Shown: piece by piece, positions 1 to 9,385 of the stretch
How the letters are laid out: every line of letters starts with the position of its first letter
Numbering within the stretch: the first letter of the stretch is position 1
Source of the DNA: Candidatus Heimdallarchaeota archaeon
GTDB lineage: Archaea; Asgardarchaeota; Heimdallarchaeia; JABLTI01
NCBI GenBank assembly: GCA_019058275.1
Contig: JAHLVW010000118.1
Coordinates: 1 to 53,240, forward strand
Direction: 5' to 3'
DNA: 53,240 bases
Program-made: the position numbers and the translations under genes
The notes under the pieces: model-generated
The model's database searches: none
What the model saw: the letters and a program-made list of their open reading frames with translations, nothing else
What the model was told of the DNA's origin: nothing

Positions 1-353
1 GCAAGTTCTTTTGTTGGAGTTTTTGTTTCTTTAATTGCAGTAGGTGCTTTTTTTTTCTCAATAGGTTTCTTTTCTTTAGTTTCTTTAGGAGTTTTTACTT
101 TAGCTGCAGGTTTCTTTTCTTTAGTTACTTTAGGAGTTTTTACTTTAGCTGCAGGTTTCTTTTCTTCTTTCTTTGGAGTTTTTTCTTTAGTTTTAGTTGT
201 AGCAGGTTTTTTCTCTTTTACAGCTTTGGTTGTTTTAGTTTCCATTGTGGCTTTTTTATCAGTGGAAGCTTCTTTTTTAGCTGGTTTTTCCTTTTTAGTA
301 TCTTTCTTAGATTCCTTCTTCTTTGCTTCCTTCTCTTTTCTAGATCTAAACAT
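1..353 (-). CDS. Lysine-rich N-terminal part of the gene after uS12 (possibly uS7 with a basic extension), cut by window edge
   Basis: Seen: an open frame starts at the ATG at 351-353 and runs without a stop to the window edge, giving 117 residues made almost entirely of Lys, Glu, Thr, Pro and Ala. It contains tandem copies of a unit like EKKPAAKVKTPK, visible as near-identical DNA at 61-120 and 121-170. It begins 10 bases after the uS12 stop, so it is very likely co-transcribed with it. Known: in archaea uS7 normally follows uS12. Inference: this is a basic, histone-H1-like extension in front of uS7; the diagnostic uS7 fold lies outside the window, so another lysine-rich protein is possible. 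RadA at 43657 carries a similar Lys/Glu-rich extension. Confidence 0.5.
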   Translation of the reverse strand, partial: MFRSRKEKEAKKKESKKDTKKEKPAKKEASTDKKATMETKTTKAVKEKKPATTKTKEKTPKKEEKKPAAKVKTPKVTKEKKPAAKVKTPKETKEKKPIEKKKAPTAIKETKTPTKEL

Positions 354-363
354 AATTTAACAC

Positions 364-807
<444 letters not shown>

Positions 808-855
808 TGTTTTTACACCATTAAATATTTATTAATCTAATATGTTTGCGTGAAA

Positions 856-878
856 GGATTATTTAAAAATCTTTGCGA
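856..878 (-). promoter_or_regulatory. Archaeal BRE/TATA promoter of the uS12 operon
   Basis: Read on the minus strand the stretch is GCAAAGATTTTTAAATAATC: a purine-rich BRE-like CAAAG followed by TTTTTAAATAA. It lies about 55 bases before the uS12 ATG, predicting a short leader of about 25-30 bases. Confidence 0.5.
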
Positions 879-996
879 AGACTATGATTTAGTTTTCTGC
901 TTATTCTGTAAGGTTATAGTATTACTATCTTTACTCATTTTGTTTTTTTCGAATATCTTCGGTCGTCTCCCTTAAAATCGTCCTTTAATAAAGAGA

Positions 997-1431
997 ATGG
1001 AATTTAATTTAACTAGCGCATATGGGAAAATCTCCCTAAAATGGTGTATTAATTTGCAAAATGATGATGTAGGTCTCTCACATTCAAAGGCAAATTACGA
1101 TAAAGTCTGTACCATTTGTAATAAAATTATTAGTGAAAAAGACTTGGTTCATGTATTAGATCCAGATGATGCCAGTACAACTGTTCATTTTAGATGCTAT
1201 ATTGAGATACAAGAAAAACTTTGTTCTGAATGTGGGAAGCCATTCAAAGATCAAGAACGATTATTTTATTGTGAAAAACATTATGAGTATTTTCATACAA
1301 CAGATTTGTGCTTACAAAAACATCTTGAAAAGCATATGAATTTCCAAATAGCCTTTTATGATGCTATAAAAAATAGAATCACCAAAATAGAAAGCAGTGA
1401 GAGAGAAACTGTAAGGAAGAAAATTTACTAG
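997..1431 (+). CDS. LIM-like double zinc-finger protein, function unknown
   Basis: 144 residues. Cysteine/histidine pairs occur in the order CTIC, HFRC, CSEC, CEKH (about residues 36-39, 65-68, 76-79, 91-94), a Cys4/Cys2His2 pattern close to a LIM domain but with a longer linker between the second and third pairs; a further Cys/His group (CLQKHLEKH) follows. The C-terminal 30 residues are charged and helical. Such small LIM/RING-like fingers are known to be frequent in Asgard genomes, where they are suspected protein-protein adaptors; that role is inference. The ATG at 997 follows an AAAGAG purine stretch. It is divergent from uS12 and has no obvious operon partner. Confidence 0.75.
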   Translation: MEFNLTSAYGKISLKWCINLQNDDVGLSHSKANYDKVCTICNKIISEKDLVHVLDPDDASTTVHFRCYIEIQEKLCSECGKPFKDQERLFYCEKHYEYFHTTDLCLQKHLEKHMNFQIAFYDAIKNRITKIESSERETVRKKIY

Positions 1432-1616
1432 GTACATGTAAAAATGAAAACTGTATCGAGTTTTACCTAAATCAATAATATTAAAAAAGAGATTTTCAAC
1501 ATATATTCCAGCATTAACTATAGTTGTTCTATACCTGAGTTAAGGTTGAACACAGACATATAACAATAAATGCTTAAGACTACAAAAAAAACATTATATG
1601 GAGAGTCCGAAGAAAC

Positions 1617-2012
1617 TTGAGTAAGAAACACTGTTTTATTTATCAAAGAAATAGAGACGAATTCCAAGAAGTTGATAAATCAGATATGGCAGAGCAATAC
1701 TTTTCCTATCTAAGCAATGAACCAGACCAAATTGAAACATACACAGGTCAAAATGGATCAGATGCAGTACTACTCTTAGATGCAGATGAACACAAATGGA
1801 CCTTGGTATACGCAAAGGGATCAGGTATCGTTACTCAACGAACAGCTCGAAGACGTGCTGATTCAGCAAGCCGATCAGGAATACTAATTAAAACTGGTGA
1901 AAGAGTAGGCGTTAATGCGCCTTTGAGTGTATTATCAGAATCCAATATTGGAGATCTAAATAAAAGCGTTCAAAACAAATATCTTTCTAATACTGATTTG
2001 CGAGGGGTATAA
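1617..2012 (+). CDS. Conserved-looking hypothetical protein
   Basis: 131 residues; not recognised. The N-terminal half is acidic and looks alpha/beta (HCFIYQRN..., then AVLLLDADEHKWTLVYAKG near residues 50-72). The second half begins with an Arg-rich stretch (TARRRADSASRSGILI) and ends polar. No membrane segment, signal peptide or metal site is visible. The only in-frame start is TTG at 1617; an ATG at 1598 is out of frame. A TTG start with GAGAGTCCGAAGAAAC upstream is plausible for this genome, which uses TTG/GTG elsewhere. The neighbouring TPR gene converges on it, so it is probably monocistronic. Confidence 0.6.
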   Translation: MSKKHCFIYQRNRDEFQEVDKSDMAEQYFSYLSNEPDQIETYTGQNGSDAVLLLDADEHKWTLVYAKGSGIVTQRTARRRADSASRSGILIKTGERVGVNAPLSVLSESNIGDLNKSVQNKYLSNTDLRGV

Positions 2013-2047
2013 TAAACAACTTTCCCCTCATCATTTGTTTTTTCTTA

Positions 2048-2956
2048 TTAACTTAGTTTTTCTAATGCTTGTTTAGCTTGTTGTAGAAAGCTACTTGCAC
2101 CTAGTTTTTCAGCAGAAACTTTTTTGGGAGCTGTTTCAATTGCAATCTTATAATACTTTTTAGCTTCATCCTTTTTCCCTCTTTTCTCAAAAATTACTGC
2201 AAGATAATAATTGATAGCATGATTGTTTTTTGCTAGTTTTTGTGCTTTTAGCATTGTTTCTTCTGCATTATCCAATTTACTAGATTCGAGATAGCTTTTT
2301 GCTAAATTATACAAAGCATCATAGCTCTTAGGATCTTGTTTAACTGCAAGGAGTAAATGTTGTATTGCTTTCTTATGTTGACCATTAAGAGCAAAGGAAC
2401 ATCCAAGATAAAATTGAGCCCAATAATCATCAGGATAGATCTTAATTGCTTTTTGTCCTAATTTAATACCGAACTTACCCTTATCTTCTGAACCTTTAGT
2501 TCGTATTTCATGAATAAGTTCATCAAAGATTTCATCCTGTGATTGTTTACGGCAATAACTGAATTGTTTTTCAAAAAGTGATACTACTTTTTCAACCAAT
2601 GAATTGTCTTTAGAATCATGCTCAAGAATAAGACCATCTTGTGAACTAATTGTGAATTTTATCCACAAATTTTCAATTCCAAATGATTCATTGGAAACTG
2701 TATATAATGAAGGAATGTTCGTATCCTTATCTAAAAGCTTGTAGTATGAATGGTATTTTATTCCTTGTTCTTTCGTACCATACAGCCTAAATTCATCTTT
2801 ATAGTCATATAATTTATTTTGTTTGTGAATTTCTTTTGCTTTGTTAGGTATTTCAACTTTACAGAATTTTTCTAATACCAATTTTACAAAATCATAAGAT
2901 TCTGTTGCATAAACATTTCTTGCAATCATAGTATTAATTTCTATTTTTTCTTTCAT
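2048..2956 (-). CDS. TPR-repeat protein
   Basis: 302 residues. The C-terminal half (about 150-290) holds three to four tetratricopeptide repeats, seen as helices of the type A.F.LG..FALNGQHKKAIQHLLLAVKQDP, then YDALYNLAKSYLESSKLDNAEETMLKAQKLA, then NYYLAVIFEKRGKKDEAKKYYKIAIETAP; each has the W/L-G-Y-A-F-P TPR spacing. The N-terminal 150 residues are an unrecognised alpha/beta region. TPR arrays are protein-binding scaffolds; the partner is unknown. Cytosolic (no signal peptide). It stands alone, convergent with the gene at 1617 and separated from the aminotransferase gene by 120 bases. Confidence 0.8.
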   Translation of the reverse strand: MKEKIEINTMIARNVYATESYDFVKLVLEKFCKVEIPNKAKEIHKQNKLYDYKDEFRLYGTKEQGIKYHSYYKLLDKDTNIPSLYTVSNESFGIENLWIKFTISSQDGLILEHDSKDNSLVEKVVSLFEKQFSYCRKQSQDEIFDELIHEIRTKGSEDKGKFGIKLGQKAIKIYPDDYWAQFYLGCSFALNGQHKKAIQHLLLAVKQDPKSYDALYNLAKSYLESSKLDNAEETMLKAQKLAKNNHAINYYLAVIFEKRGKKDEAKKYYKIAIETAPKKVSAEKLGASSFLQQAKQALEKLS

Positions 2957-3078
2957 CGGAAATCCACAACTATAGTATTTACTAGATACTATTTCAATTT
3001 AATCTGTCTTCTTAATAATATTTTATCAATTTTATCTAAAAATGTAATCTAATTAATTTTAAAAGTAAAAATGAAGAT

Positions 3079-4251
3079 TTAGCTTAGAGCTAAAACTTCT
3101 TTCAATGCTGAAATAGCTGTTTCTGTATCTTGTTCCGTATTAAACAATTGAGCTGAAAATCTTAGACCACCATATCGAGCTGAAATTGTAATTTTATATT
3201 TTTCCTCAAGGGTTGCTACAATCTTCATCAAATCCTTATTTTCTCCAATTCGTACGTTTATCAAAGCACCTCTTCGCTCCTTATCATGAGGTGTTATAAT
3301 TTTTAGACCAAGATCTTCAAAACCTTCATTCAATTGTTGAGTGATTGAATGGTTATGGTTCGATACTGTTTTTATCCCAACACTATTAATCAGTTTTAAT
3401 GCAGCATTCAAACCTGCAACACAATATGTTGGTAAAGTTCCATTTTGGAATCTTTTCGCACCTTCAAGATAAACAACATTTCTTTTCATCCATTGTTGAT
3501 CTGTAAAATCATAATTACTAGTTCCTTGTAATGGTGGATCCATTGTTTCTACTATACGTTTGTTAATATAGCAAAGGCCAATTCCCAAAGGTGCCATAAG
3601 AAACTTTGGACCACCAGCAGATACAAAATCAACATCCATTTTCGAAGGATAAACTTCTATTCCCCCACATGCTTGTATAGCATCAAGAGCTACAAGTGCT
3701 CCGTGTTCATGAGCTGCTTTTATTATTTCTTCAGTTTTAACTCTTTGACCATTGTTAAACTGTACTAGAGATAAAGAAACCAATTTTGTTTTATCATCAA
3801 TGAGCTCAATTATTTCTTCTTCGCTGATTTGATGATTTTCATTGATTTTTGCAGCTCTGAATTTTACTCCCTTCCTTTTGCTAATGTACTTCCATGGTAA
3901 ATAATTAGTAGGAAATTCTAATTCACTTGTTACTAGATTATCTCCTTTCTCCCAATCCAGACCATGTAATGGGAAGTTTAAACCATGAGCAGTATTGTTA
4001 ATCAATGAAATTTCTTTAGCAGAACAATCCAATAATTTTGCAGCTCCCTCATAAACTTCCTTATTGAGATTTTCAAACATCTCAATAACATCTTCACCAC
4101 TTGATGGGATATGAAAGATGTTTATGAACTGATTCATAGCTTCTACAACTGATGTAGCATGTGGTGTATAAGCAGCACTGTTTAACCAAATTCGTTCCAT
4201 CAATTGTGGGAATTCTTTTTTTCTGATTTCTTCTTGACCTTCATACATCAT
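3079..4251 (-). CDS. Class V aminotransferase (cysteine desulfurase / isopenicillin-N-epimerase-like)
   Basis: A fold-type I PLP enzyme of about 390 residues. The substrate-site entrance (RIWLNSAAYTPH), the PLP Asp block (ALVALDAIQACG) and the Schiff-base lysine in SAGGPKFLMAPLGIG are present, as is the family's C-terminal RYGGLRFSAQLFNTEQD. The sulfur-accepting active-site loop Cys of NifS/IscS is not evident, so the reaction may be a lyase or epimerase rather than desulfuration; the substrate cannot be told from sequence. The frame also allows a TTG start at 4263, but ATG ATG at 4246-4251 is preferred; no strong ribosome site distinguishes them. Confidence 0.85.
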   Translation of the reverse strand: MMYEGQEEIRKKEFPQLMERIWLNSAAYTPHATSVVEAMNQFINIFHIPSSGEDVIEMFENLNKEVYEGAAKLLDCSAKEISLINNTAHGLNFPLHGLDWEKGDNLVTSELEFPTNYLPWKYISKRKGVKFRAAKINENHQISEEEIIELIDDKTKLVSLSLVQFNNGQRVKTEEIIKAAHEHGALVALDAIQACGGIEVYPSKMDVDFVSAGGPKFLMAPLGIGLCYINKRIVETMDPPLQGTSNYDFTDQQWMKRNVVYLEGAKRFQNGTLPTYCVAGLNAALKLINSVGIKTVSNHNHSITQQLNEGFEDLGLKIITPHDKERRGALINVRIGENKDLMKIVATLEEKYKITISARYGGLRFSAQLFNTEQDTETAISALKEVLALS

Positions 4252-4501
4252 ATCACGACACAAGATGTCTTGAAAACTAAATTCTGTTCTGACAAAGCTA
4301 TTCTAATGAAAAATAAAAAGATTAGGGAAACGTAGAGAATAATTCAGAAAAACAGCTATTGAACTAAAGTTTTCTATTCTAAAGTAAGTTGGAGAATAAA
4401 AGTTTAAGATTAGCTTATTATCCTTATTAGTTATTATTAATTAAATTAAGAGAAATTTAGCTAAAAATCCTCATAAATAAGAAGATAAGGAGGAAAAAAG
4501 T

Positions 4502-5245
4502 ACGAAAAATTATCTTGAAGATGTTAAAAAACGGATTCGCTCCATTGAACTTTTACGCATGCTCAAGAAGTATAACTCATATGAAGAGCTCAGTGAGCTA
4601 ATGAGTTATTCTAAAGTTGTACTTAACAGATATATTAGAGGACATGTTTTACCAGCTTCGGATAGAGCTGATGAGATAATTGAAATCGCTAAGGAAAATC
4701 TTGATGTCGAAAGACTTGTGAAAGATCAACTGGTTTTCTTTAGAGGATATTTTGATACTACTATGCTTTTAGGAAATACTTCTCTACTAAAATTGGTTGC
4801 TCAATATGTTGCTGATAATTTTAAGGATGCAGGAATAACCAAAATTTGTGCTGTAGCTCCTGAAGGTCTACCTATGGCTGTTCATCTAGCTACTGAATTA
4901 GGAGTAGAAATTGCTATTGCTAAACGAACTCGAGATCTTGGTGTTCGAGAATTCGTGAAAGTACATTTTCCACAAGAATCAACAGGTGAGCTTTTGTCAC
5001 TTAATTTACCAAAAGGCTTGCTCACTTTAGATGATAGGGTATTAATCATTGAAGATAGTTGTAGGACAGGAACAACATTAGAAATGATGGTTGAGCTAGT
5101 TGAGAAATCAATGGCTCGAATTGGTGGGGTATTTGTTCTAGCAGGTATGGGTGATAAGTGGAAACCTGCAATAGGAAAACTCAAAAAGAGATTTGGTGAA
5201 AAGAGTATCTATATTTTTGTAGAATTGGTACTTGAATATGATTAA
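4502..5245 (+). CDS. HTH-phosphoribosyltransferase protein (PRTase-type transcription regulator or purine PRTase)
   Basis: An N-terminal helix-turn-helix (EELSELMSYSKVVLNRYIRG) is followed by a type I phosphoribosyltransferase domain with the PRPP loop VLIIEDSCRTGTT near the end. Known archaeal relatives include the GfcR regulators and crenarchaeal Apt-like proteins, which combine the same two domains. The first ATG is 4559, but starting there deletes the first HTH helix. The frame is open from 4481, a strong AAGGAGG lies at 4487-4493, and the codon 8 bases after it is ACG (4502), giving TKNYLEDVKKRIRSIELLR before the ATG. I therefore place the start at ACG; 4559 is the conventional alternative. 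It overlaps mtnA by 8 bases, so a purine/nucleoside role is likely. Confidence 0.8.
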   Translation, partial: TKNYLEDVKKRIRSIELLRMLKKYNSYEELSELMSYSKVVLNRYIRGHVLPASDRADEIIEIAKENLDVERLVKDQLVFFRGYFDTTMLLGNTSLLKLVAQYVADNFKDAGITKICAVAPEGLPMAVHLATELGVEIAIAKRTRDLGVREFVKVHFPQESTGELLSLNLPKGLLTLDDRVLIIEDSCRTGTTLEMMVELVEKSMARIGGVFVLAGMGDKWKPAIGKLKKRFGEKSIYIFVELVLEYD

Positions 5246-6365
5246 GGTCTTTAAGGTTTTAAAATTGAAGGTAAAAGTAGGCCAGGAAACAAAAGAGTAC
5301 AAATCGATTTGGTGGGATAAAGAGGGAGTGGTAAATGCTATTGATCAACGCAAATTACCGTTTTCATTTGAAATCTTTAAAGCTAGAAATCTAGATGATA
5401 TTTGTTTTACAATCAAGAACATGGTTGTAAGAGGTGCTCCATTAATAGGTGTGACAGCTGCATATGGATTAGTTTTAACTTCACAAACATTAGAAAAGAA
5501 AAAAGATGAGGAATTTATCAATGGACTAGTAATTGCTGGAAACAAATTATCGAAAACGAGACCGACTGCTGCTGATCTTGACAATGCAATTAGCGAAATT
5601 ATGTCTATTGTTTATACCAATAATACACCCAAAGAAAATATTGATAACATAAAATGTGAATCAGATATATTAACACAAACCGTTATTGATGAATGTCTAG
5701 CAATTGGAAAAATTGGCAATCAATTGATAACTCAGGATATCAGTAATATTATGACAATTTGTAATGCTGGAGCACTGGCAACAGTAGATATTGGCACTGC
5801 ATTAGCACCAATAAGAAAAGCAAAGGAAAGTGGAAAAGAGCTAAATATCTATGTGAATGAAACGCGACCAAGAATGCAAGGTGCTCGATTAACTGCTTGG
5901 GAATTGTATAATGAAGATATTAGCCATCAAATAATAACTGATAATTCAGCAGGCTATTTTTTCAAGAAAGGGATGATTGATATGGTGTTAGTTGGTGCTG
6001 ATCGAATTGTTAGAAATGGCGATACAGCTAATAAAATTGGAACATACATATTGAGTCTTCTATGTAAAGAACATAGTATTCCCTTTTACGTTGCAGCACC
6101 TTTGAGCACATTTGATTTGAAAACTAAAACAGGAAACGATATCATTATTGAAGAAAGAGATGGTTTAGAAGTTCGTTCTGCTATGTCAGTAAATGATGAG
6201 CAAGATAAGATAGCAAAAAGAAGAATAATTCATCATCCTCATTCACCTAATTTAAATCCAGCTTTTGACATTACTCCTGCTGAAAATATCACAGGAATAA
6301 TAACTCCAAAGGGTTTATTGAAGAATCCTTTTGAAAAGGAAATTTTTCAAATGCTAAAAACTTAG
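5238..6365 (+). CDS. mtnA: S-methyl-5-thioribose-1-phosphate isomerase
   Basis: Converts methylthioribose-1-phosphate to the ribulose form in methylthioadenosine salvage; an eIF2B-related fold. Visible signatures are VVRGAPLIGVTAAYGL, the catalytic Cys in TICNAGALAT (about residue 175), ETRPRMQGARLTAWEL, and the catalytic Asp in VGADRIVRNGD (about 255). Length of 375 residues fits MtnA better than the shorter aIF2B or ribose-1,5-bisphosphate isomerase proteins. The ATG at 5238 overlaps the end of the PRTase gene; a TTG at 5232 is an alternative. Overlap with the PRTase gene indicates translational coupling and a shared purine-salvage theme. Confidence 0.92.
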   Translation: MIKVFKVLKLKVKVGQETKEYKSIWWDKEGVVNAIDQRKLPFSFEIFKARNLDDICFTIKNMVVRGAPLIGVTAAYGLVLTSQTLEKKKDEEFINGLVIAGNKLSKTRPTAADLDNAISEIMSIVYTNNTPKENIDNIKCESDILTQTVIDECLAIGKIGNQLITQDISNIMTICNAGALATVDIGTALAPIRKAKESGKELNIYVNETRPRMQGARLTAWELYNEDISHQIITDNSAGYFFKKGMIDMVLVGADRIVRNGDTANKIGTYILSLLCKEHSIPFYVAAPLSTFDLKTKTGNDIIIEERDGLEVRSAMSVNDEQDKIAKRRIIHHPHSPNLNPAFDITPAENITGIITPKGLLKNPFEKEIFQMLKT

Positions 6366-6426
6366 CTTTATGTTAAATCACAAAGATTTTTTTAGACCAA
6401 ATCATAGATTTCTATAGTTGATTATC

Positions 6427-6786
6427 ATGGGCAAAGTAAAACCTGGCATGAGTGCTGTTGAAATTGCTACTCTTCATTATGAGCTCATTATGGAAAATAA
6501 TTACGATGAGTGGCTAAAGACTTTTAGAAAATTCCATCAAGAAAGAGCGGATCGTTACGGATCTTCACCTCAGCTTTATTGGAAAACTGGTCGCAAATAC
6601 ATTGATAAACTTGAATATTCCTACAAATTCAAATTGGTTGAGGAAAAATATAGTACTGATGATCATAAGAAAATTTTCTTTCACAGACTTAATAAGGAAG
6701 GAAAGAAACAAGGTAGCGGTCAAGTACCCATTCACATTGTCATAGATGAAGATGGTGAATGGCGAGTTGATGTTGCTAGTTGGTAA
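6427..6786 (+). CDS. Small NTF2-like hypothetical protein
   Basis: About 119 residues. The pattern (helix-rich start with MSAVEIATLHYELIMENNYDEWLKTF, then strands KLEYSYKFKLVEEKY, KIFFHRLN, and a closing strand VPIHIVIDEDGEWRVDVASW) resembles the NTF2/SnoaL-like cone fold, in which the final W-R-V-D strand is typical. This is a fold-level guess; no catalytic residues can be assigned. A TTG at 6418 is in frame, but the ATG at 6427 is preferred. It follows mtnA by 61 bases on the same strand. Confidence 0.65.
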   Translation: MGKVKPGMSAVEIATLHYELIMENNYDEWLKTFRKFHQERADRYGSSPQLYWKTGRKYIDKLEYSYKFKLVEEKYSTDDHKKIFFHRLNKEGKKQGSGQVPIHIVIDEDGEWRVDVASW

Positions 6787-6946
6787 GTATTATTAGCTGG
6801 GATTTTAACCATCTTTCTACTTTTTTTTCAAATTAACCTTAAGAGGCATAATTCTTAGTAAAAATTAAAATTAACATTAGAGATGGATTTAAAAAAGGAA
6901 GATTGTTTACAATTCATTGTAAAGAAAAACACGTAAGGCGATAACT

Positions 6947-7288
6947 ATGGGCATTAATCCTAGAGATTTGCAAAAAATGATGAAGAAAATGAAAATGGAA
7001 GAATTGAAAGGTGTTGAAGAAGTTATAATTAGATTTGCTGATTATGAACTTGTTCTTCCAAATGCAGAAGTTACCAAGATGTTCATGGGAGGAGAAGTTT
7101 ACCAGATTTCAGGGAATTCTACTAGACGAGATAGGTCTGATGTAGAAATTATTGAAATTGAAATCTCTGATGAAGATATACAATTAGTAGCAACACAAAC
7201 AGGAGTTTCTGAACAGGAAGCAGAAGATGCTCTTCTAGAAAGTGATGGTGACATTGCAAAAGCTATCATGTTTTTGAAATCAAAATAG
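6947..7288 (+). CDS. nac: Nascent polypeptide-associated complex protein (archaeal NAC-alpha)
   Basis: Ribosome-associated chaperone that binds emerging chains near the exit tunnel. 113 residues with the archaeal layout: a basic N-terminal ribosome-binding segment (NPRDLQKMMKKMKM), the NAC beta-barrel core (EEVIIRFADYELVLPNAEVTKM ending with YQISG), and a C-terminal UBA domain (DIQLVATQTGVSEQEAEDAL to AIMFLKSK). Archaeal NAC forms homodimers. A TATA-like GATTTAAAAAAGG occurs upstream at about 6885-6900, and the ATG lies 8 bases after an AAGGCGA ribosome site. Confidence 0.95.
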   Translation: MGINPRDLQKMMKKMKMEELKGVEEVIIRFADYELVLPNAEVTKMFMGGEVYQISGNSTRRDRSDVEIIEIEISDEDIQLVATQTGVSEQEAEDALLESDGDIAKAIMFLKSK

Positions 7289-7308
7289 AATAACTACGAG
7301 TTATTTTC

Positions 7309-9306
7309 TTATGAAAATAGCTCTTCTATTTCTCTGTGTCCGAATTTTATAACTGGACATCGATTGTGACATTCTTCACATTGATTACATTTGGTGATAT
7401 CAATCTCTACTTGCTTAATCTCTTGCTGTATTGCAATCGCATTGTTAATACAGTGTGATAAGCATGTTTCACATCCTGTACATTCTTCTGATCTAAATAC
7501 TTCTAGAACTAGTTTTTTTAGAACCTTCTTTACTGATTTGCCTTTTGCTGTTAATATCCCATCTGCAGATAATGCAACTACATTATTGCTTTCAGTTATT
7601 ACAGTTAATATTCCCAAATCTTCATCATAATCAACCTCTCCAAAAATAGACCAGAACTGTTCAAGTCTTTGTAAATCTAATGCTAAATTAAAGAGGCCTT
7701 CAAGATTAATATCTCCTGATTTACAAGTTGCATATCCTTCTGCAAGTGTGAATTTTAGCTGCCAATCACCCAGCTTTTTCTCTTCTCTTTTTGTATAGTC
7801 AAGATTTACACCAGATTCAGCTGCTAAATCGATAATCTTTTTTGGTAGCTTTTTCCAGCGCCAGAGACCCCATGTAATCCATTCTTCTGGGAGGTTATTC
7901 TTCTCCTTCCACCTTTGTAAGAATCCCATCCATTTTTCCCAGAGGTCTTTGTTAAAATCTTTAACAATGTGAAATGTTGCTTGGTTACTAGCAGGACACA
8001 ACCAGCAACCAATTCGAGAAAGTCCTTGTTCATATAGTGAATTGTAATGTAATTTCTCTTTGAAAATGTAGAGCCACACATGTAGTGCTGTCCACTTTTG
8101 GATTGGCGTAAAATTAATTTGATTAGGTATCCATGGATTCGACCATAGAGTTTTACTTTTAGAACGAGCTAGGCTTTCATATGCTCTTTGACCAATTATA
8201 CTTAGAGTTTTTTCACCTATAAATTCCTCAATTAATTCATTTATTGGACCTATTTTTTGCAGCTTACAACAATAACGATAATCTTTACCAGGGGGACCAA
8301 AGTTCTCCACACTTGTCCAGAATTTCTCTTTTGGTACATCCTTTCTGCAAAAGTTATTTTTCAAGTCTAGTTCTTCTATAATTTCTTCAATATAAGAAAC
8401 AGTTTCATCAAATTCCAATCCAGTATTAGCAAATAATACTTTGTATTCGGTGTTTGGGATCTTACTAACTAAATTGAGACAAACTAGAGAATCCTTACCA
8501 CCACTAAATGAGACAGATAATGGTAAATGGGATAGTTTTTCTCGTGTCTTAATTATTGCATTTAACGCCCTCTTCTCATATTGCTCAATTGTCAACTTAT
8601 TTGCTTCTACTGCTTCTTCCCAAGATTTGGATTCTGTATTTAATTCTGTATTTATGTTTAAATCAAAGTCGCTCAAATGATGTTTTGCTTTTAGTACTAC
8701 TCCTTTTTTCATTTTCTTAAATTCTTGTGTACTAACTCTCATAATCCCAATTGATAGAACTCTTCCATCAGGTGCTAATGCTACTGCAGATTCACCTTTT
8801 CGCAAGTTTTCATCTATGTCGGTTATACCTGGTGCAAGTACATTGTAACCATTTTCGATATAATTAACAGCTCCATCATCAACTACAACGAATTTCTTTT
8901 TAGATTCTTTTGATTCAAATATTCTTTTTGCACCAATAAACTTTGGAATGAAATCCCAATCTTCTAAAAATAAATTATACCTAATCGATCCAACAATGTT
9001 TCCATCTATTATTATTTCTTCCATTAGATCATCGTAACTTACTTCATTAAGTAAAACGAGTTTATACTTTACCAAACCTAATGCTTCTGAACTCCCTTTA
9101 CCATATATTTCATCAATAATTGCGGATAATCTGACAATATCACTTTCAAAAGCAGGTCTTACATCTCCAGGTGGAGAAATTGGAACTTTATGAGCTTTAC
9201 CCCCGCATAGACCACAAGTAGTTTTATCAAGAATTGGCAGGTTACAATTGTCACACCAATTTAATTTAATCGCTCCTAGGAAAGGAGCAGTTCTTGCTCT
9301 TCTCAT
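7309..9306 (-). CDS. Zinc-ribbon / PUA / PAPS-reductase-like / ferredoxin fusion protein
   Basis: About 665 residues in four parts. An N-terminal zinc ribbon has CDNC and CGLC. A PUA-like RNA-binding region at about 90-215 includes VVVDDGAVNYIENGYNVLAPGI. An adenine-nucleotide alpha-hydrolase domain has the PP-loop SFSGGKDSL (about 268) and CWLCP. The C-terminus carries two 4Fe-4S ferredoxin motifs, CTGCETCLSHC and CNQCEECHNRCP. Known: this architecture is an archaeal family annotated as phosphoadenosine-phosphosulfate reductase, but the PUA domain suggests an RNA substrate, for example sulfur insertion into tRNA (inference). ATG at 9306 is preferred to the TTG at 9321. It is downstream of the ATPase H-F pair on the same strand. 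Confidence 0.88.
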   Translation of the reverse strand: MRRARTAPFLGAIKLNWCDNCNLPILDKTTCGLCGGKAHKVPISPPGDVRPAFESDIVRLSAIIDEIYGKGSSEALGLVKYKLVLLNEVSYDDLMEEIIIDGNIVGSIRYNLFLEDWDFIPKFIGAKRIFESKESKKKFVVVDDGAVNYIENGYNVLAPGITDIDENLRKGESAVALAPDGRVLSIGIMRVSTQEFKKMKKGVVLKAKHHLSDFDLNINTELNTESKSWEEAVEANKLTIEQYEKRALNAIIKTREKLSHLPLSVSFSGGKDSLVCLNLVSKIPNTEYKVLFANTGLEFDETVSYIEEIIEELDLKNNFCRKDVPKEKFWTSVENFGPPGKDYRYCCKLQKIGPINELIEEFIGEKTLSIIGQRAYESLARSKSKTLWSNPWIPNQINFTPIQKWTALHVWLYIFKEKLHYNSLYEQGLSRIGCWLCPASNQATFHIVKDFNKDLWEKWMGFLQRWKEKNNLPEEWITWGLWRWKKLPKKIIDLAAESGVNLDYTKREEKKLGDWQLKFTLAEGYATCKSGDINLEGLFNLALDLQRLEQFWSIFGEVDYDEDLGILTVITESNNVVALSADGILTAKGKSVKKVLKKLVLEVFRSEECTGCETCLSHCINNAIAIQQEIKQVEIDITKCNQCEECHNRCPVIKFGHREIEELFS

Positions 9307-9385
9307 ATTTGTTCGTTCCAATTATTAATTATGTAGTACTCAATGCTAAAGTTGCGAAAAAATAGGAGAGAGAATTAAAAAGGTT

